Below, piece by piece: positions 37,401-46,654 of a stretch of 64,000 bases of DNA (its first letter is position 1; each line of letters starts with the position of its first letter). Position numbers and translations under genes: made by a program. This stretch comes from Pyruvatibacter sp. HU-CL02332 (GTDB lineage Bacteria > Pseudomonadota > Alphaproteobacteria > CGMCC-115125). The DNA lies in contig NZ_BAABWK010000002.1 of NCBI RefSeq assembly GCF_040362765.1, positions 1,054,001-1,118,000 of the forward strand. The letters are read 5' to 3'. Below the pieces are notes generated by a model that saw nothing but the letters and a program-made list of their open reading frames with translations, was not told where the DNA came from and made no database searches.

Positions 37401-37921
37401 TGCGTCAGGGCATCGGCAGCCTCAACAAGGAAGGCCGCCAGCGGCTTCTGGATGCATTCGGCACGGTGAATGAGAACTTCACCCGCCTGTTCACCCGCCT
37501 GTTTGGTGGCGGCACAGCGCATCTGGAACTCGTTGAGTCCGATGACCCGCTTGAGGCTGGTCTTGAAATCTTTGCCCGTCCACCCGGCAAGCGCCTGACC
37601 ACGCTGTCGCTTCTCTCAGGTGGTGAGCAGGCGCTGACGGCGATGTCGCTTATCTTTGCGGTGTTCTTGACGAACCCCTCACCGATCTGCGTGCTCGACG
37701 AAGTGGACGCGCCGCTTGACGATGCAAATGTCGAGCGGTTCTGCAAATTGCTGAACGACATGCGCGGCGAGACAGACACGCGTTTCCTTGTCATCACCCA
37801 CCACCCCTTCACCATGTCGCATATGGACCGCCTGTTCGGCGTCACCATGGCGGAGCCGGGTGTGAGCCAGCTGGTGTCTGTTGACCTTGCAGGTGCGGAA
37901 GCCATACGCGACGCGGTCTGA
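34463..37921 (+). CDS. smc: Chromosome segregation protein SMC
   Basis: ATPase of the SMC-ScpAB condensin that organises and segregates the chromosome. 1152 residues. The N-terminal Walker A is VVGPNGCGKSNLLEAL near residue 30, then two long coiled coils around a hinge at ~490-640, then the C-terminal signature LSGGEQALTAMSL near 1050 and the Walker B ICVLDEVDAPLDDANV near 1075. It begins with TTG at 34463: the first residues (KLSRLRLTGFKSFV) are the conserved SMC N-terminus, and GGGGTGAG lies upstream. The middle coiled coils are Ala/Glu/Arg-rich. Confidence 0.96.
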   Translation: MKLSRLRLTGFKSFVEPTELVIEQGLTGVVGPNGCGKSNLLEALRWVMGESSYKSMRATGMDDVIFSGTSGRPARNMAEVVLSIDNAERTAPAAYNEADEIEISRRIEREMGSAYRINGSDSRARDVQTFFADASTGAHSPALVQQGQIGKLIGAKPTARRQILEEAAGISGLHSRRHEAELRLRQAETNLERLDDVTAQIETQLQSLKRQARQATRFRNVSKDIRRAEAMSLHLRHHAASEIEKTHELGLQEADRAVAAATEETARTSRLQFEAGEKLPDLRDTEARAAAAYHRLTVERDQLANEARQAEQAIERLDAQLRQIEADLVRERDGITDTNESLTTLNAEEAELKQADEGSDEARETAQAKVTQLSEALSEKETGVETLSRELADLAARRQGLTRRINETRARLEKLNATRSTLAAEREEIARSSDVQAAMAGRRAGVDHSREAVATAEAAAQEAERARAEATAAEEQARAPLSGAQQRLGKLEAEASALADLLRVADGDLWPPLIDSVSVRPGFEAALGSALGEDIEQPADEAAPVHWHTLPAIDQPHSLPDGAEPLSTYVDGPAALQRRLSHVGLVDQALGRRLQGQLSPGQRLVSKEGDLWRWDGYTAAADAPTAAAQRLAQRNRLADLDAELEAARAETKRLSEAHDATKQAVSNAATRESAVRTEWKAAQGALTAAQDALAAAEKAASAQITRLAAVDDGLARTAADIEETRTALEAVNAEAAELPAEDEKRAAFEALRAEVQTLRQETSLARAAFDGLAREAQARTQRLGAIGHERNRWQSRLETANAQIKTLEERQTSTKAERADLEQVPAQVEEKAKALMDRLSESEKTRQEAADALAVAEKELSDADKANKEATDTLSEARETRARIDAMLEGARNQVAEAARLIHDAFECAPAQVLAAGEIKDDEALPPLEDVERKLERYKRERENMGAVNLRAEEESREAQEQLDSMLTERGDLEQAIAKLRQGIGSLNKEGRQRLLDAFGTVNENFTRLFTRLFGGGTAHLELVESDDPLEAGLEIFARPPGKRLTTLSLLSGGEQALTAMSLIFAVFLTNPSPICVLDEVDAPLDDANVERFCKLLNDMRGETDTRFLVITHHPFTMSHMDRLFGVTMAEPGVSQLVSVDLAGAEAIRDAV

Positions 37922-38017
37922 TTTGACGCGGGCCTGATAGGCGCCTGCCCCAGACAAAATCACACTGGACGAGGCCTTTGAAAGCCTGCCACGCTCGTGA
38001 AAACGAGGGAGAGCGAC

Positions 38018-38470
38018 ATGCCATCCATTGAAATGACCAAGGCCATCAAGAGCCCAGCGCAGCGCGTGTTTGAGACGGTGGCGCATCTGGGTGAATTTGC
38101 AGAAGCCATTCCCACCATTACGGCTGCTGAGTGTCTGACAGACAATGAGACCGGTCCTGGAAGTCAGTGGCGTATCTTCCGCGATATTGGCGGCAAGGAA
38201 CGCTCCACTGTCTTTGAAGTGCTGGAATATGAACCCGCAGAATGGGTACGGATTGTGTCCGAGGCCGGGGGTGCCACGTGGGATGCAGGCTTTGAGATTG
38301 CGGCCAAGGGAAAAGGCAAAAGCGGCGGGTCGGAGTTGATCTGGACCCTCGATGCCACCCCAAATTCCATTAAGGCACGCCTCGGTTTGCCGCTGCTTAT
38401 GGGGGCGATCGAAAAAGCGCTGGCGCCAGATCTGGACGCGGTGAAACGGTACTGCGAATCCGTGTCCTGA
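38018..38470 (+). CDS. SRPBCC (START-like) family protein
   Basis: 150 residues from the ATG at 38018, with GAGGGAGAG upstream. The helix-grip fold shows MTKAIKSPAQRVFETVAHLG at the start, GSQWRIFRDIGGKERSTVFE and WTLDATPNSIKARLGLPLL, and a final long helix. Such proteins bind lipids or other hydrophobic ligands; the ligand here is unknown. Follows smc by 96 bp and is closed by a terminator at 38534-38564. Confidence 0.75.
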   Translation: MPSIEMTKAIKSPAQRVFETVAHLGEFAEAIPTITAAECLTDNETGPGSQWRIFRDIGGKERSTVFEVLEYEPAEWVRIVSEAGGATWDAGFEIAAKGKGKSGGSELIWTLDATPNSIKARLGLPLLMGAIEKALAPDLDAVKRYCESVS

Positions 38471-38533
38471 GAGACTCAATCGGGGCCAAATCGGCCCTCG
38501 TTGCTGCATCGCGAAAGAAATGCCCGAGATACC

Positions 38534-38564
38534 GGCCTGCGACTCTTTGGCGAGGCCTTTTTTT
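38534..38564 (+). terminator. Intrinsic terminator after smc-SRPBCC
   Basis: GGCCT-G-CG (38534-38541) pairs with CGAGGCC (38551-38557) as a 7-bp stem with one bulged G, and seven Ts follow (38558-38564). Confidence 0.75.
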
Positions 38565-38603
38565 CTATTTAAAAACAACAACTTAAACCCCTCCCAGCCT
38601 TGC

Positions 38604-38632
38604 TTGACAGAGGTTAAGGGCGAAACTATGGT
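38604..38632 (+). promoter_or_regulatory. Promoter of the F0 ATP synthase operon
   Basis: A perfect TTGACA (38604-38609), a 17-nt spacer and TATGGT (38627-38632). It lies just past the preceding terminator. The predicted leader to atpI is about 250 nt and shows no clear structure. Confidence 0.65.
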
Positions 38633-38888
38633 GCGCCCGACTTCAAGCCCGATTGCGGTGTGTTTTACCGTTAGCGGCGGGAAATCCCTTTTGCTCATTC
38701 GAGTGGTTTCGGGGCGCCTTTGGCTCCTCACAACGGTCAAGGCAGGTCATCAAGGCATTTTTCTCAAGGAATTGAGCGGCTTAGGCACTTTGCCAGGGCA
38801 GCTACATACCTTGCGGGGAATTGGCACGGCAGCGTGAAGCGACCATTTTGGTCGTAAGACGCGCGGCCCTTGCAGGACAGGCAGACCG

Positions 38889-39185
38889 ATGACTGACCCA
38901 GATGAGAGCCGAGAGGATTTCGATCGCCGCCTTTTACAAGCGCGCAAGCGTCGGGAAAAGACTGAGCCGCAGAACCGGCAGTCTGCCTTTGGTCAGGCCT
39001 TTCGCCTCTCCTCGGAGATGGTTGTAGGGGTTGTGGTCGGTGGCTTTATCGGTTGGTGGTTGGACTATTGGCTGGGGACTGAGCCCTGGTTTTTGTTGTT
39101 GTTTTTCTTTCTGGGCGTTGCTGCGGGCATTTTGAACGCGGTCAGGGCGGCCACCGAGATGAACAAACAGGCGAATGAAGATTAA
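38889..39185 (+). CDS. atpI: F0F1 ATP synthase subunit I (AtpI/AtpZ type)
   Basis: 98 residues: a charged N-terminus (SREDFDRRLLQARKRREKTE), then two membrane helices, SEMVVGVVVGGFIGWWLDYW and PWFLLLFFFLGVAAGILNAV. This is the small AtpI/AtpZ-type protein that helps assemble the c-ring or supports ion handling, and it regularly opens F0 operons. Followed by atpB after 41 bp. Confidence 0.85.
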   Translation: MTDPDESREDFDRRLLQARKRREKTEPQNRQSAFGQAFRLSSEMVVGVVVGGFIGWWLDYWLGTEPWFLLLFFFLGVAAGILNAVRAATEMNKQANED

Positions 39186-39226
39186 GCCGCGATACGTCGT
39201 GGGCAATGTGGGTTTAAGAGGCAAAA

Positions 39227-39985
39227 ATGGCTGCTCCAGCTGAACCGGGTGCGTTTCCAGTAGATCCCATGCACCAGTATGAGATCGTCCGGCTGCTGCC
39301 GATCGAATTCTTCGGATTTGATGCGTCTTTCACCAACTCGGCCATGTGGATGGTGCTGTCTGTTGCGGCCATCTCAATTTTCATGATCATGTCCGTCTCC
39401 TCCCGCGCGCTGGTTCCCGGCCGCTGGCAGTCGATGGCGGAACTCTCCTACGAATTCGTGGCGAACATGCTGCGGCAGAACACCGGAAACGAAGGCCAGC
39501 CCTTCTTCCCGTTCATTTTCTCGCTCTTCATGTTCATCCTGTTTGCCAACATGTTTGGCCTGCTGCCCTACTCCTTCACGGTGACGAGCCACATCGCAGT
39601 GACCTTTGCCATGGCGCTTGTGGTTATCGGTGGCATTACGCTGCTGGGCCTGTTCAAGCACGGTCTTGGCTGGTTCAAGCTTTTTGTGCCCTCCGGTGTG
39701 CCGATTGTGCTGCTGCCGCTGATCACCGTCATTGAAATGATTTCCTATCTCACCCGGCCCCTGAGCCTTTCGGTGCGTCTGTTCGCCAACATGCTGGCGG
39801 GTCACACCATGCTCAAAGTGTTTGCCGGGTTTGCCATCATGCTCGGCGCCTGGGGCGGCTGGGCACCCTTCGCCTTTATGGTGGCGTTCACTGGTCTGGA
39901 AGTGCTGGTTGCTTTCCTGCAGGCCTATGTGTTCGCCATCCTTACCTGCATCTATCTCAACGATGCCCTCCACGTTCATCACTGA
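39227..39985 (+). CDS. atpB: ATP synthase F0 subunit a
   Basis: Membrane stator subunit with the two proton half-channels. 252 residues and five to six helices. The essential arginine is in LTRPLSLSVRLFANMLAGH (Arg184). PFIFSLFMFILFANMFGLLP and GLEVLVAFLQAYVFAILTCI are other conserved helices. Second gene of the atpI-B-E-F'-F operon. Confidence 0.96.
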   Translation: MAAPAEPGAFPVDPMHQYEIVRLLPIEFFGFDASFTNSAMWMVLSVAAISIFMIMSVSSRALVPGRWQSMAELSYEFVANMLRQNTGNEGQPFFPFIFSLFMFILFANMFGLLPYSFTVTSHIAVTFAMALVVIGGITLLGLFKHGLGWFKLFVPSGVPIVLLPLITVIEMISYLTRPLSLSVRLFANMLAGHTMLKVFAGFAIMLGAWGGWAPFAFMVAFTGLEVLVAFLQAYVFAILTCIYLNDALHVHH

Positions 39986-40066
39986 TCGGTGGGCATCACT
40001 CATTCTGGTTTGACTTTACCGATAGCCACTCAAGGCAATCGGCAACACTTCTAAGGAGACTTCGAC

Positions 40067-40294
40067 ATGGAAGCTGAAGCAGCGAAATACATTGGTGCCG
40101 GCATTGCCTGCATCGCCCTTGCTGGTGCCGGCCTTGGTATCGGTAACATCTTCGGTAACTACCTTGCCGGCGCTCTGCGCAACCCGGCTGCAGCTCAGGG
40201 CCAGTTCCCTAACCTGCTGCTCGGCTTTGCTCTTGCAGAAGCAACGGGCCTCTTCGGCCTCGTCGTCGCCATGATGCTGCTCTTCGTTGTTTAA
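40067..40294 (+). CDS. atpE: ATP synthase F0 subunit c
   Basis: 75-residue proteolipid with two helices joined by the polar loop ALRNPAAAQGQ. The ion-binding carboxylate is Glu58 in GFALAEATGLFGL. The glycine-rich first helix GAGLGIGNIFGNYLAG fits tight c-ring packing. SD AAGGAGA lies just upstream of the ATG. Confidence 0.96.
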   Translation: MEAEAAKYIGAGIACIALAGAGLGIGNIFGNYLAGALRNPAAAQGQFPNLLLGFALAEATGLFGLVVAMMLLFVV

Positions 40295-40347
40295 GTCTGT
40301 CTAACCACAGACTTTCAGAAGATCAGTAGACGGAAAGGTCAAAGAGC

Positions 40348-40977
40348 ATGGCGGATACGTCCATGACCGATAGCTATCACACGCCCATCATTGTCGCGCA
40401 GGCCGCGACGGATGACACGAGTGTGCTTGTGATCGGCGAACAGGCAGAAGCTGAACTGGGCATTGCGCAGGATGACGCGCAATCCGGCGGCATGCCGCAG
40501 CTCGACTTTTCGACCTACGCGCCGCAGCTCATCTGGCTGGCGATCACGTTTGGTGTTCTCTATCTCCTGATGTCCCGCGTGGCCCTGCCACGTGTGGCGC
40601 AGGCGCTGGAGGCGCGGCGTGACCGCATCGCCAATGATCTGGACCAGGCGGCTCAGCTCAAATCGGAAACAGACGCAGCCATTGAGGGCTATGAGACGGC
40701 GCTGGCGGATGCCCGCGCCAAGGCTCATCAGATTGCGTCTGAAACCCGTGATGATCTGGGTAAAGAGACCGACGCCCTGCGTGACAAGCTGGAAGCGGAA
40801 CTGGACCAAAAGCTGGCAGCAGCCGAGGAACGGATCACCGCAACCAAGACGGAAGCCATGGGGAACGTTCGCGGCATTGCTGCTGATGTTGCTCAGGCGG
40901 TTGTTGCGCAGCTGGGTGTCTCCGGTGTTGATGCTGCAAAGGTCGCGCAAGCGGTTGATGCAGAACTGAACCGATAG
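40348..40977 (+). CDS. ATP synthase F0 subunit b'
   Basis: Second b-type stator subunit, found in photosynthetic bacteria and most alphaproteobacteria. 209 residues: an extended ~50-residue N-terminus, one membrane helix (LIWLAITFGVLYLLMSRVAL near 62), then a long charged coiled coil that reaches F1. The first 45 residues are longer than in many b' chains. Lies directly before subunit b. Confidence 0.9.
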   Translation: MADTSMTDSYHTPIIVAQAATDDTSVLVIGEQAEAELGIAQDDAQSGGMPQLDFSTYAPQLIWLAITFGVLYLLMSRVALPRVAQALEARRDRIANDLDQAAQLKSETDAAIEGYETALADARAKAHQIASETRDDLGKETDALRDKLEAELDQKLAAAEERITATKTEAMGNVRGIAADVAQAVVAQLGVSGVDAAKVAQAVDAELNR

Positions 40978-40989
40978 GGAGCGAGCAAT

Positions 40990-41484
40990 ATGTTTTCACT
41001 TTTGACTGACAGCACATTCCTCACAGCGCTCTCTTTTGTGTGCTTTGTCGGCATGCTGCTGTATTTCGGCGTATGGGGTCAGATCACCAAGGCCCTTGAT
41101 GCCCGCGCGGACGGCATCAAGACCGAGCTGGAAGAAGCCCGCAAGCTGCGCGAAGAAGCACAGGCCCTGCTGGCCCAGTACCAGCGCAAGCAGCGTGATG
41201 CGGAAGAAGAGGCTCAGGAAATCGTTTCCCAGGCCCGTCATGAAGCGGAGCGTCTGGCCGCTGAAACCAAGCAAAAGCTGGATGAGCAGGTTGAGCGTCG
41301 CACAGCCCTTGCCGAGCAGAAGATTGCCATGGCCGAAGCTCAGGCGTCCAAGGAAGTGCGTGACGCGGCAACGGAAGTTGCGGTTGCTGCTGCTGCCAAG
41401 GTGCTGGCAGACACAAGCGACGATGCCCGTCAGGATGCTTTGATCAATCAGAGCCTTGATCAGGTGCGCCAGCGCCTCGTCTAA
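40990..41484 (+). CDS. atpF: ATP synthase F0 subunit b
   Basis: 164 residues: a membrane helix at the N-terminus (SFVCFVGMLLYFGVWG), then a continuous charged coiled coil (LEEARKLREEAQALLAQYQR and following). Pairs with b' as the peripheral stalk between F0 and F1. It is 12 bp downstream of the b' gene and ends the operon before a strong terminator. F1 genes are not in this window. Confidence 0.93.
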   Translation: MFSLLTDSTFLTALSFVCFVGMLLYFGVWGQITKALDARADGIKTELEEARKLREEAQALLAQYQRKQRDAEEEAQEIVSQARHEAERLAAETKQKLDEQVERRTALAEQKIAMAEAQASKEVRDAATEVAVAAAAKVLADTSDDARQDALINQSLDQVRQRLV

Positions 41485-41503
41485 GCGTCTGGTAGATCAT
41501 TCG

Positions 41504-41536
41504 AAAAAGCCCTGCCCTCACCGGCGGGGCTTTTTT
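41504..41536 (+). terminator. Intrinsic terminator of the atp operon
   Basis: AAAAGCCC-T-GCC and GGC-G-GGGCTTTT form a GC-rich stem around CTCACC, followed by a T-run (41531-41536). Its symmetry and A/T flanks allow it to serve the convergent gene at 41544 as well. Confidence 0.85.
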
Positions 41537-41543
41537 GTGCCTG

Positions 41544-42116
41544 TTAGACCAGCACAGCCGGGTCAACGGTAAGTTCCGGCCAGTTTTCCAGCCACCGGGC
41601 CGTCTTGGTGGCGTAGTGCTCTGCTGAAAAATTGGCGCAGGGGTTCGGCCGCAAGTGCAGATTGTAGATGTCTTCAAGGCCATCAGGCGCGTAGATACGC
41701 TCCTGCTCATCCAGCGACACACCTACTTTGCAGGCGATGGCCAGGAAGCGGTCTATGCCCTCGCAGGATGTCATCAGCGGTGGATAGTCGATGTCGCCGA
41801 AATGGTTGCCATACCAAAGGTGGACACGGGCCTGATTTCGTAGCTCGACATCTACCCCAAGATCAGCAAACACCTTGCCGACACGCTTTATCTGTGCGTC
41901 TTCCGCCTTATAGGAGGTGTCAGGGTCGAAATAGAAGACGTCGTAGTCCTTTACCCCGTGATCCAGCGAACGGCCTGTAAGGCTGTTCCACACCGCCTGA
42001 AAGAGACTGCCGGAGACAAGCCATGCGTCGGGCAACCCAAGCGCCGGCGCGCGGTCCAGAATTGCGGCGTTGGTGGCGTTTTGTCGGATGAGAGACAGAA
42101 AATCGGCGTGGGTCAT
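41544..42116 (-). CDS. Nucleotidyltransferase-like protein (DUF925 type)
   Basis: 190 residues that fit the DUF925/COG3575 nucleotidyltransferase-like family: LVSGSLFQAVWNSLTGR, then HGVKDYDVFYFDPDTSYKAE with the DYD pair as candidate metal ligands, ARVHLWYGNHFGDIDYPPL and IYAPDGLEDIYNLHLRPNP. Substrate unknown. It converges on the atp operon and is upstream of no obvious partner. Confidence 0.8.
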   Translation of the reverse strand: MTHADFLSLIRQNATNAAILDRAPALGLPDAWLVSGSLFQAVWNSLTGRSLDHGVKDYDVFYFDPDTSYKAEDAQIKRVGKVFADLGVDVELRNQARVHLWYGNHFGDIDYPPLMTSCEGIDRFLAIACKVGVSLDEQERIYAPDGLEDIYNLHLRPNPCANFSAEHYATKTARWLENWPELTVDPAVLV

Positions 42117-42181
42117 TTTCAGACCCTACGCCGATTCTCATATCGTGTGCCTCGCCAGGCTGCGCCGTCTGGCTGCTTTAC

Positions 42182-43699
42182 TTATTCAGCAGCCTGAGCC
42201 GGAGCCGGAGGTGTCCAGCGGAGGACAGGCTTGCGAGCAGCCGTCGTTTCGTCCAGACGACGACGAGGCGTGAGTTCCGGCGCGTTTTCAAAGCGCGCCT
42301 TGTCTCCCGCCTTCGCTGACCTGGCCAGATCCGCCATGCAGCCGATGAACTCGTCCAGTGTTTCCTTGGACTCGGTTTCCGTTGGCTCGATGAGCATCGC
42401 GCCATGAACCACGAGCGGGAAGTAGACCGTCATGGGGTGGTAGCCCTCGTCGATCATTGCCTTGGCAAAGTCGAGTGTCTCGACACCGGTCCCCTTGAGG
42501 AAGCGATCATCGAACAGGGCTTCGTGCATGCACGGGCCTTCGAAACTCGCGGTCATGACGTCCTTGAGGGACGCCAGCACGTAGTTGGCGTTGAGAACGG
42601 CATCTTCCGCTACCTGCCGCAAACCATCCGAGCCGTGGCTCATCATGTAGGACAGGGCACGCACGAACATGCCCATCTGGCCATGGAAGGCGACCATGCG
42701 GCCGAAGGGATCCGCATCCGACGACTGTTCGTCTTCCACCAGCTTCAGCTCGCCACCGGTGCTGGTGACGTACGGAAGCGGTGCAAAGGGGGCCAGGGCA
42801 TCTGAGAGCACAACGGGGCCCGCACCGGGACCGCCACCGCCGTGGGGCGTTGAGAACGTCTTGTGCAGGTTGATGTGCATGGCATCGACGCCAAGGTCAC
42901 CAGGTTTCACCCGGCCAACGATGGCGTTGAAGTTGGCGCCGTCACAATAGAAGTAGCCACCGTGCTCATGCACAGCATCAGCAATCTTGCGGATGTCGCG
43001 CTCGAACAGGCCACAGGTATTGGGATTGGTGAGCATGATGCCCGCCACGTCATCACCGAGCTTGGCTTCAAACGCTGCAAGGTCAACGCGACCATCTTGC
43101 GTTGCGGGAATGGCATCCACAGTGAAGCCACAGGCGGCAGCCGTGGCCGGGTTGGTGCCATGAGCACTTTCAGGCACCAGCACACGGGTACGGGTCCCCG
43201 CTTCGCCGCGCGCCTCAAGGGCTGCACGGATGGCCATGAGGCCGCACAGTTCGCCATGGGCACCTGCTTTTGGCGACATGGCAACCGCAGGCATGCCGGT
43301 CAGTTCCATAAGCCATCGAGCCAGTTCGCTCATCAGCTCTAGGGCACCGGGCACCGTGGAGGTGGGCTGCAGCGGATGCACATCCGAGAAGCCCGGCAGT
43401 CGTGCCATTTTTTCGTTGAGTCGCGGATTGTGCTTCATGGTGCACGAACCCAGCGGATAGAAGCCCGCATCAATGGCGTAGTTCTTCTGGGACAGACGCA
43501 CGAAGTGGCGCACGACTTCGGGCTCGGAGAGACCGGGCAGTCCCACGCCTCCCTTGCGCTCCATGCCGCCAAGGCGCGTTGCCACGCCCTCAGGTGCCGG
43601 CAGATCAACGCCACAGGCTGCATCACGGCCGCGTTCAAAAATCAGCTGTTCTTCGTGGTCGAGACCGCGATGACCGGTGAAAGTTGTTTTCTCGCTCAT
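42182..43699 (-). CDS. gcvPB: Glycine dehydrogenase (decarboxylating) subunit 2
   Basis: PLP-binding half of the split P-protein of the glycine cleavage system. 505 residues. The Schiff-base lysine is Lys280 in [28 protein letters not shown] and [12 protein letters not shown] are further active-site segments. Overlaps gcvPA by 4 nt. With gcvPA, gcvH and gcvT it forms the operon under the glycine riboswitch. Confidence 0.96.
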   Translation of the reverse strand: MSEKTTFTGHRGLDHEEQLIFERGRDAACGVDLPAPEGVATRLGGMERKGGVGLPGLSEPEVVRHFVRLSQKNYAIDAGFYPLGSCTMKHNPRLNEKMARLPGFSDVHPLQPTSTVPGALELMSELARWLMELTGMPAVAMSPKAGAHGELCGLMAIRAALEARGEAGTRTRVLVPESAHGTNPATAAACGFTVDAIPATQDGRVDLAAFEAKLGDDVAGIMLTNPNTCGLFERDIRKIADAVHEHGGYFYCDGANFNAIVGRVKPGDLGVDAMHINLHKTFSTPHGGGGPGAGPVVLSDALAPFAPLPYVTSTGGELKLVEDEQSSDADPFGRMVAFHGQMGMFVRALSYMMSHGSDGLRQVAEDAVLNANYVLASLKDVMTASFEGPCMHEALFDDRFLKGTGVETLDFAKAMIDEGYHPMTVYFPLVVHGAMLIEPTETESKETLDEFIGCMADLARSAKAGDKARFENAPELTPRRRLDETTAARKPVLRWTPPAPAQAAE

Positions 43700-45042
43700 G
43701 ACAGCACCTCCGTCAGCGCTGCCGCGTAGGCGGCACGATCCTGATCTGTGTTCACTTCTGTTGCAGCCACAATGATGAGATCGCTGACAGCGTCATTGCC
43801 CGGCATAAGGCGCGAAGCAGGCACGCCACCAAGGATGCCCTTGTCTGCCAGCGCTTCGATAACGTCAGCGGCAGGCTTTGAGGTGCGGATGGTGAACTCA
43901 TTGAAGAAAGCAGGCGTCAAAAGCTCGACGCCGGACACTTTTTCCAAAGCACCTGCCAGCTTGCAGGCGCTCTCATGGTTGAGGGCTGCAAGGCGTGTGA
44001 AGCCTTTTTCGCCCAGCAGGGCCAGGTGAATGGTGAACGCAAGGCAGCACAGGCCTGAGTTTGTGCAGATGTTGCTGGTGGCTTTTTCGCGGCGGATATG
44101 CTGCTCGCGGGTGGAAAGCGTCAGCACATAGCCACGCTTGCCATCGACATCTTCCGTCTCACCACACAGGCGGCCAGGCATCTGGCGCACATATTTCTGA
44201 CGGGTGGCAAAGAGGCCCACATAGGGTCCGCCATAGTTGAGGGCATTGCCAATGGACTGGCCTTCGGCCACCACAATGTCAGCGCCCATCTCGCCGGGCG
44301 TACGCAGCGCGCCCATGGAAACGATTTCGGGAATTGCGACAATCAGCAAGGCGCCTTCCGCGTGCGCTGCCGCAGCAATGTCAGCCAGATCACCAACATG
44401 ACCGAAGAAATCCGGATACTGAATGACGACGCAGGAGGTATCGCCGTCTATCTGCGAGGCGATGTCTTCTCGGCCAGACACATCAGCCTCAAGCGCCACA
44501 ACAGCGTCGCCCGCAAACTTGGATGTGGTTTCAATCACCGCCCGGTAGTGCGGGTGCAGATTTCCCGACAGCACCGCCTTGTTGCGACGGGTGACGCGGT
44601 GCGCCATCTGCACGGCTTCGCTGCACGCGGTCGAGCCGTCATACATGGAGGCATTGGCCACATCCATGCCTGTGAGAAGCGCAACCTGCGTCTGAAACTC
44701 GAACAGATATTGGAGCGTGCCCTGAGAGATTTCCGGCTGGTACGGCGTGTACGATGTCAGGAACTCGGAACGCTGGATCAGATGATCCACGGATGACGGG
44801 ACGTGGTGCTTGTAGGCCCCTGCCCCGACAAAGAACGGGACGCTGCCAGCGGCAGTGTTTTTCTCCGCCATGGCCGATAGCGCACGGTCGACTTCCAACT
44901 CACCTTGATGGGGCGGCAGATCGAATGCGTGTTCGATACGCGCTGCTTCGGGCACGTCCACAAACAGGTCATCCATGGACTTGGCACCAATGACACCAAG
45001 CATCTGCTGGCGATCATCGGGCGTTAGGGGCAAATAGCGCAT
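43696..45042 (-). CDS. gcvPA: Glycine dehydrogenase (decarboxylating) subunit 1
   Basis: Other half of the split P-protein; together they decarboxylate glycine and pass the aminomethyl group to lipoyl-GcvH. 448 residues. [53 protein letters not shown] and the late [20 protein letters not shown] are characteristic. Start overlaps the gcvH stop by 1 nt; its end overlaps gcvPB by 4 nt. Confidence 0.96.
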   Translation of the reverse strand: MRYLPLTPDDRQQMLGVIGAKSMDDLFVDVPEAARIEHAFDLPPHQGELEVDRALSAMAEKNTAAGSVPFFVGAGAYKHHVPSSVDHLIQRSEFLTSYTPYQPEISQGTLQYLFEFQTQVALLTGMDVANASMYDGSTACSEAVQMAHRVTRRNKAVLSGNLHPHYRAVIETTSKFAGDAVVALEADVSGREDIASQIDGDTSCVVIQYPDFFGHVGDLADIAAAAHAEGALLIVAIPEIVSMGALRTPGEMGADIVVAEGQSIGNALNYGGPYVGLFATRQKYVRQMPGRLCGETEDVDGKRGYVLTLSTREQHIRREKATSNICTNSGLCCLAFTIHLALLGEKGFTRLAALNHESACKLAGALEKVSGVELLTPAFFNEFTIRTSKPAADVIEALADKGILGGVPASRLMPGNDAVSDLIIVAATEVNTDQDRAAYAAALTEVLS

Positions 45043-45419
45043 CAGTCGAGCTCCGCCAGGTAGGTTTTGTATTCGTCTTCAGACATCAGCTTTTCAAGCT
45101 CAGAGGTGTCTGAAAGTTTGAGCTTCACGAACCAGCCGGCGCCCGCTGCGTCTTCGTTGACGCCGTTGGGAGCATCCGCAAGGGCTTCGTTCACCTCAAC
45201 GACCTCGCCGGAAATCGGGGCGTATACTTCGGAAGCTGCTTTCACCGATTCAACGACGGCGGCTTCATCGCCAACGCCAACGCTCTTGCCGACGTCGGGC
45301 AGTTCCACATAAACCACGTCGCCCAGCTGTTCCTGCGCATAGTCGGTGATGCCAACGGTTGCGGTGTCGCCTTCTACGCGCACCCATTCGTGGTCTTTGG
45401 TGTATTTCGTGTCAGCCAT
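45042..45419 (-). CDS. gcvH: Glycine cleavage system H protein
   Basis: Lipoyl carrier that shuttles the aminomethyl group between P-, T- and L-proteins. 125 residues from the ATG at 45419 ([13 protein letters not shown]). The lipoylated lysine is Lys60 in [17 protein letters not shown]. The frame extends seven residues upstream, but the family starts at this ATG. Sits 31 bp after gcvT. Confidence 0.96.
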   Translation of the reverse strand: MADTKYTKDHEWVRVEGDTATVGITDYAQEQLGDVVYVELPDVGKSVGVGDEAAVVESVKAASEVYAPISGEVVEVNEALADAPNGVNEDAAGAGWFVKLKLSDTSELEKLMSEDEYKTYLAELD

Positions 45420-45449
45420 TGAAGAAGTCCTCGCGATCAATCCGTGTGA

Positions 45450-46583
45450 TTATTTTGCGTAGCGATGGGGGGCGAAAGGCAGCTTGGCTACCTTTGCAGC
45501 GCGCGGTTTCCCGCGCACGATGAGGTCGAGTTCAGTGCCAGCCTTGGCGTGCTCGCGGGCCACATAGCCCATGGCCACGGGTCCATCAGCCGTTGGGCCA
45601 AAGCCGCCGGAGGTGATTTCGCCGGTGGTCGTCCCATTTACCTGAATTTCCGTGTGACCACGGGCAGGCGCCTTGCCATCAGGCAAAATGCCGACCCGCT
45701 TGCGGGCCGTGCCATCGGCGAGCTCCTTGAGGATGCGCGCTGCACCGGGAAAGTCCCCCGCCTCGCGGCGGTGTTTGGGAATGGTCCAGGCGATGCTGGC
45801 TTCAATGGGAGACGTTGTTTCGTCGATGTCGTTGCCATAAAGGCAAAGGCCGGCCTCCAGACGCAGGCTATCGCGTGCCCCAAGACCAATAGGCTCGACC
45901 TCGTCATGGGCCAGGAGGGCGCGTGCGAACTTTTCCGCGTCCTCTGGTGCAACCGACGCTTCAACACCGTCTTCGCCTGTGTAGCCGGAGCGACTGACAT
46001 GGACATCCATGCCGTCAAACGTGGCATGGGTCGCCGTCATGAACACCAGATCAGCGGCCGCAGGGCAGTGCTTGGCGAACACTTCGACGGCTCCGGGCCC
46101 CTGAAGCGCCACGAGGGCGCGGGTGTCGAGGGTTTCCAGCTTCACATTTTCGGGCAGTGCGGCGCGGATGTGCGGAAAATCAATCGCCTTGCGTGAGGCG
46201 TTCACAACGATGAACAGATGTCCTGCGCGCGCCGGGTCCAGTGGGCGCGTGACCATCAGGTCATCAATGATGCCGCCATCGGCATTGAGCAAAATGGTGT
46301 AGCGCTGCTGACCGGGGGCCAGCCCCACGATGTCGCCGGGAACAAGTGTCTCAAACGCTTTGGCCGTGGTCTCATGGTCCGGGCCGATGAGATAGGCCTG
46401 CCCCATGTGGGATACATCAAACAGCCCGGCCTTGGTGCGGGTATGCAAGTGCTCGCCGAGCACGCCAAGCGGGTATTGCACCGGCATGTCGTAACCAGCG
46501 AAGGGCACCATTTTGGCCCCAAGTTCCACATGCAACGCATGCAGGGCGGTTGTTTCGAGTGTTTCGTGTGAGCTGTCAGCCAC
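45450..46583 (-). CDS. gcvT: Aminomethyltransferase (glycine cleavage T protein)
   Basis: Transfers the methylene group from H-protein to tetrahydrofolate and releases ammonia. About 377 residues. TTALHALHVELGAKMVPFAG, GLFDVSHMGQ, VNASRKAIDF and GYTGEDGVEA are typical, as is the C-terminal barrel (GEITSGGFGPTADGPVAMG). The start is placed at the GTG at 46583. The frame stays open to 46763, but that stretch encodes the riboswitch and is not protein-like. Confidence 0.93.
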   Translation of the reverse strand: MADSSHETLETTALHALHVELGAKMVPFAGYDMPVQYPLGVLGEHLHTRTKAGLFDVSHMGQAYLIGPDHETTAKAFETLVPGDIVGLAPGQQRYTILLNADGGIIDDLMVTRPLDPARAGHLFIVVNASRKAIDFPHIRAALPENVKLETLDTRALVALQGPGAVEVFAKHCPAAADLVFMTATHATFDGMDVHVSRSGYTGEDGVEASVAPEDAEKFARALLAHDEVEPIGLGARDSLRLEAGLCLYGNDIDETTSPIEASIAWTIPKHRREAGDFPGAARILKELADGTARKRVGILPDGKAPARGHTEIQVNGTTTGEITSGGFGPTADGPVAMGYVAREHAKAGTELDLIVRGKPRAAKVAKLPFAPHRYAK

Positions 46584-46606
46584 GTGGGTTTTGCTTTCGC
46601 CAGAGT

Positions 46607-46620
46607 CGGAGGTCCGCCTC
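46607..46620 (-). promoter_or_regulatory. Hairpin between riboswitch and gcvT
   Basis: Read on the minus strand, GGAGG-CGGA-CCTCC forms a 5-bp stem with a 4-nt loop about 25 nt before the gcvT GTG. It may be part of the riboswitch expression platform. Confidence 0.35.
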
Positions 46621-46654
46621 CCGCCTGCGCTGATTCCCAGCCCGTGCGGCAAGC

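Larger units (their letters stand above)
38471..38888. other. Gap holding a terminator and the atp promoter
   Basis: No convincing gene. It contains the terminator at 38534-38564, the ATP synthase promoter at 38604-38632 and a ~250-nt leader before atpI. An open frame at 38520-38837 runs through both signals and has no protein-like features. Confidence 0.6.

Noticed and set aside
38483-38497. GGGCC-AAATC-GGCCC hairpin as a terminator after SRPBCC
   Set aside because: The 5-bp stem has no T-run; a much better terminator lies 40 bp downstream.
38520-38837. 105-residue open frame upstream of atpI
   Set aside because: It runs through an intrinsic terminator and a near-consensus promoter and has no protein-like features.
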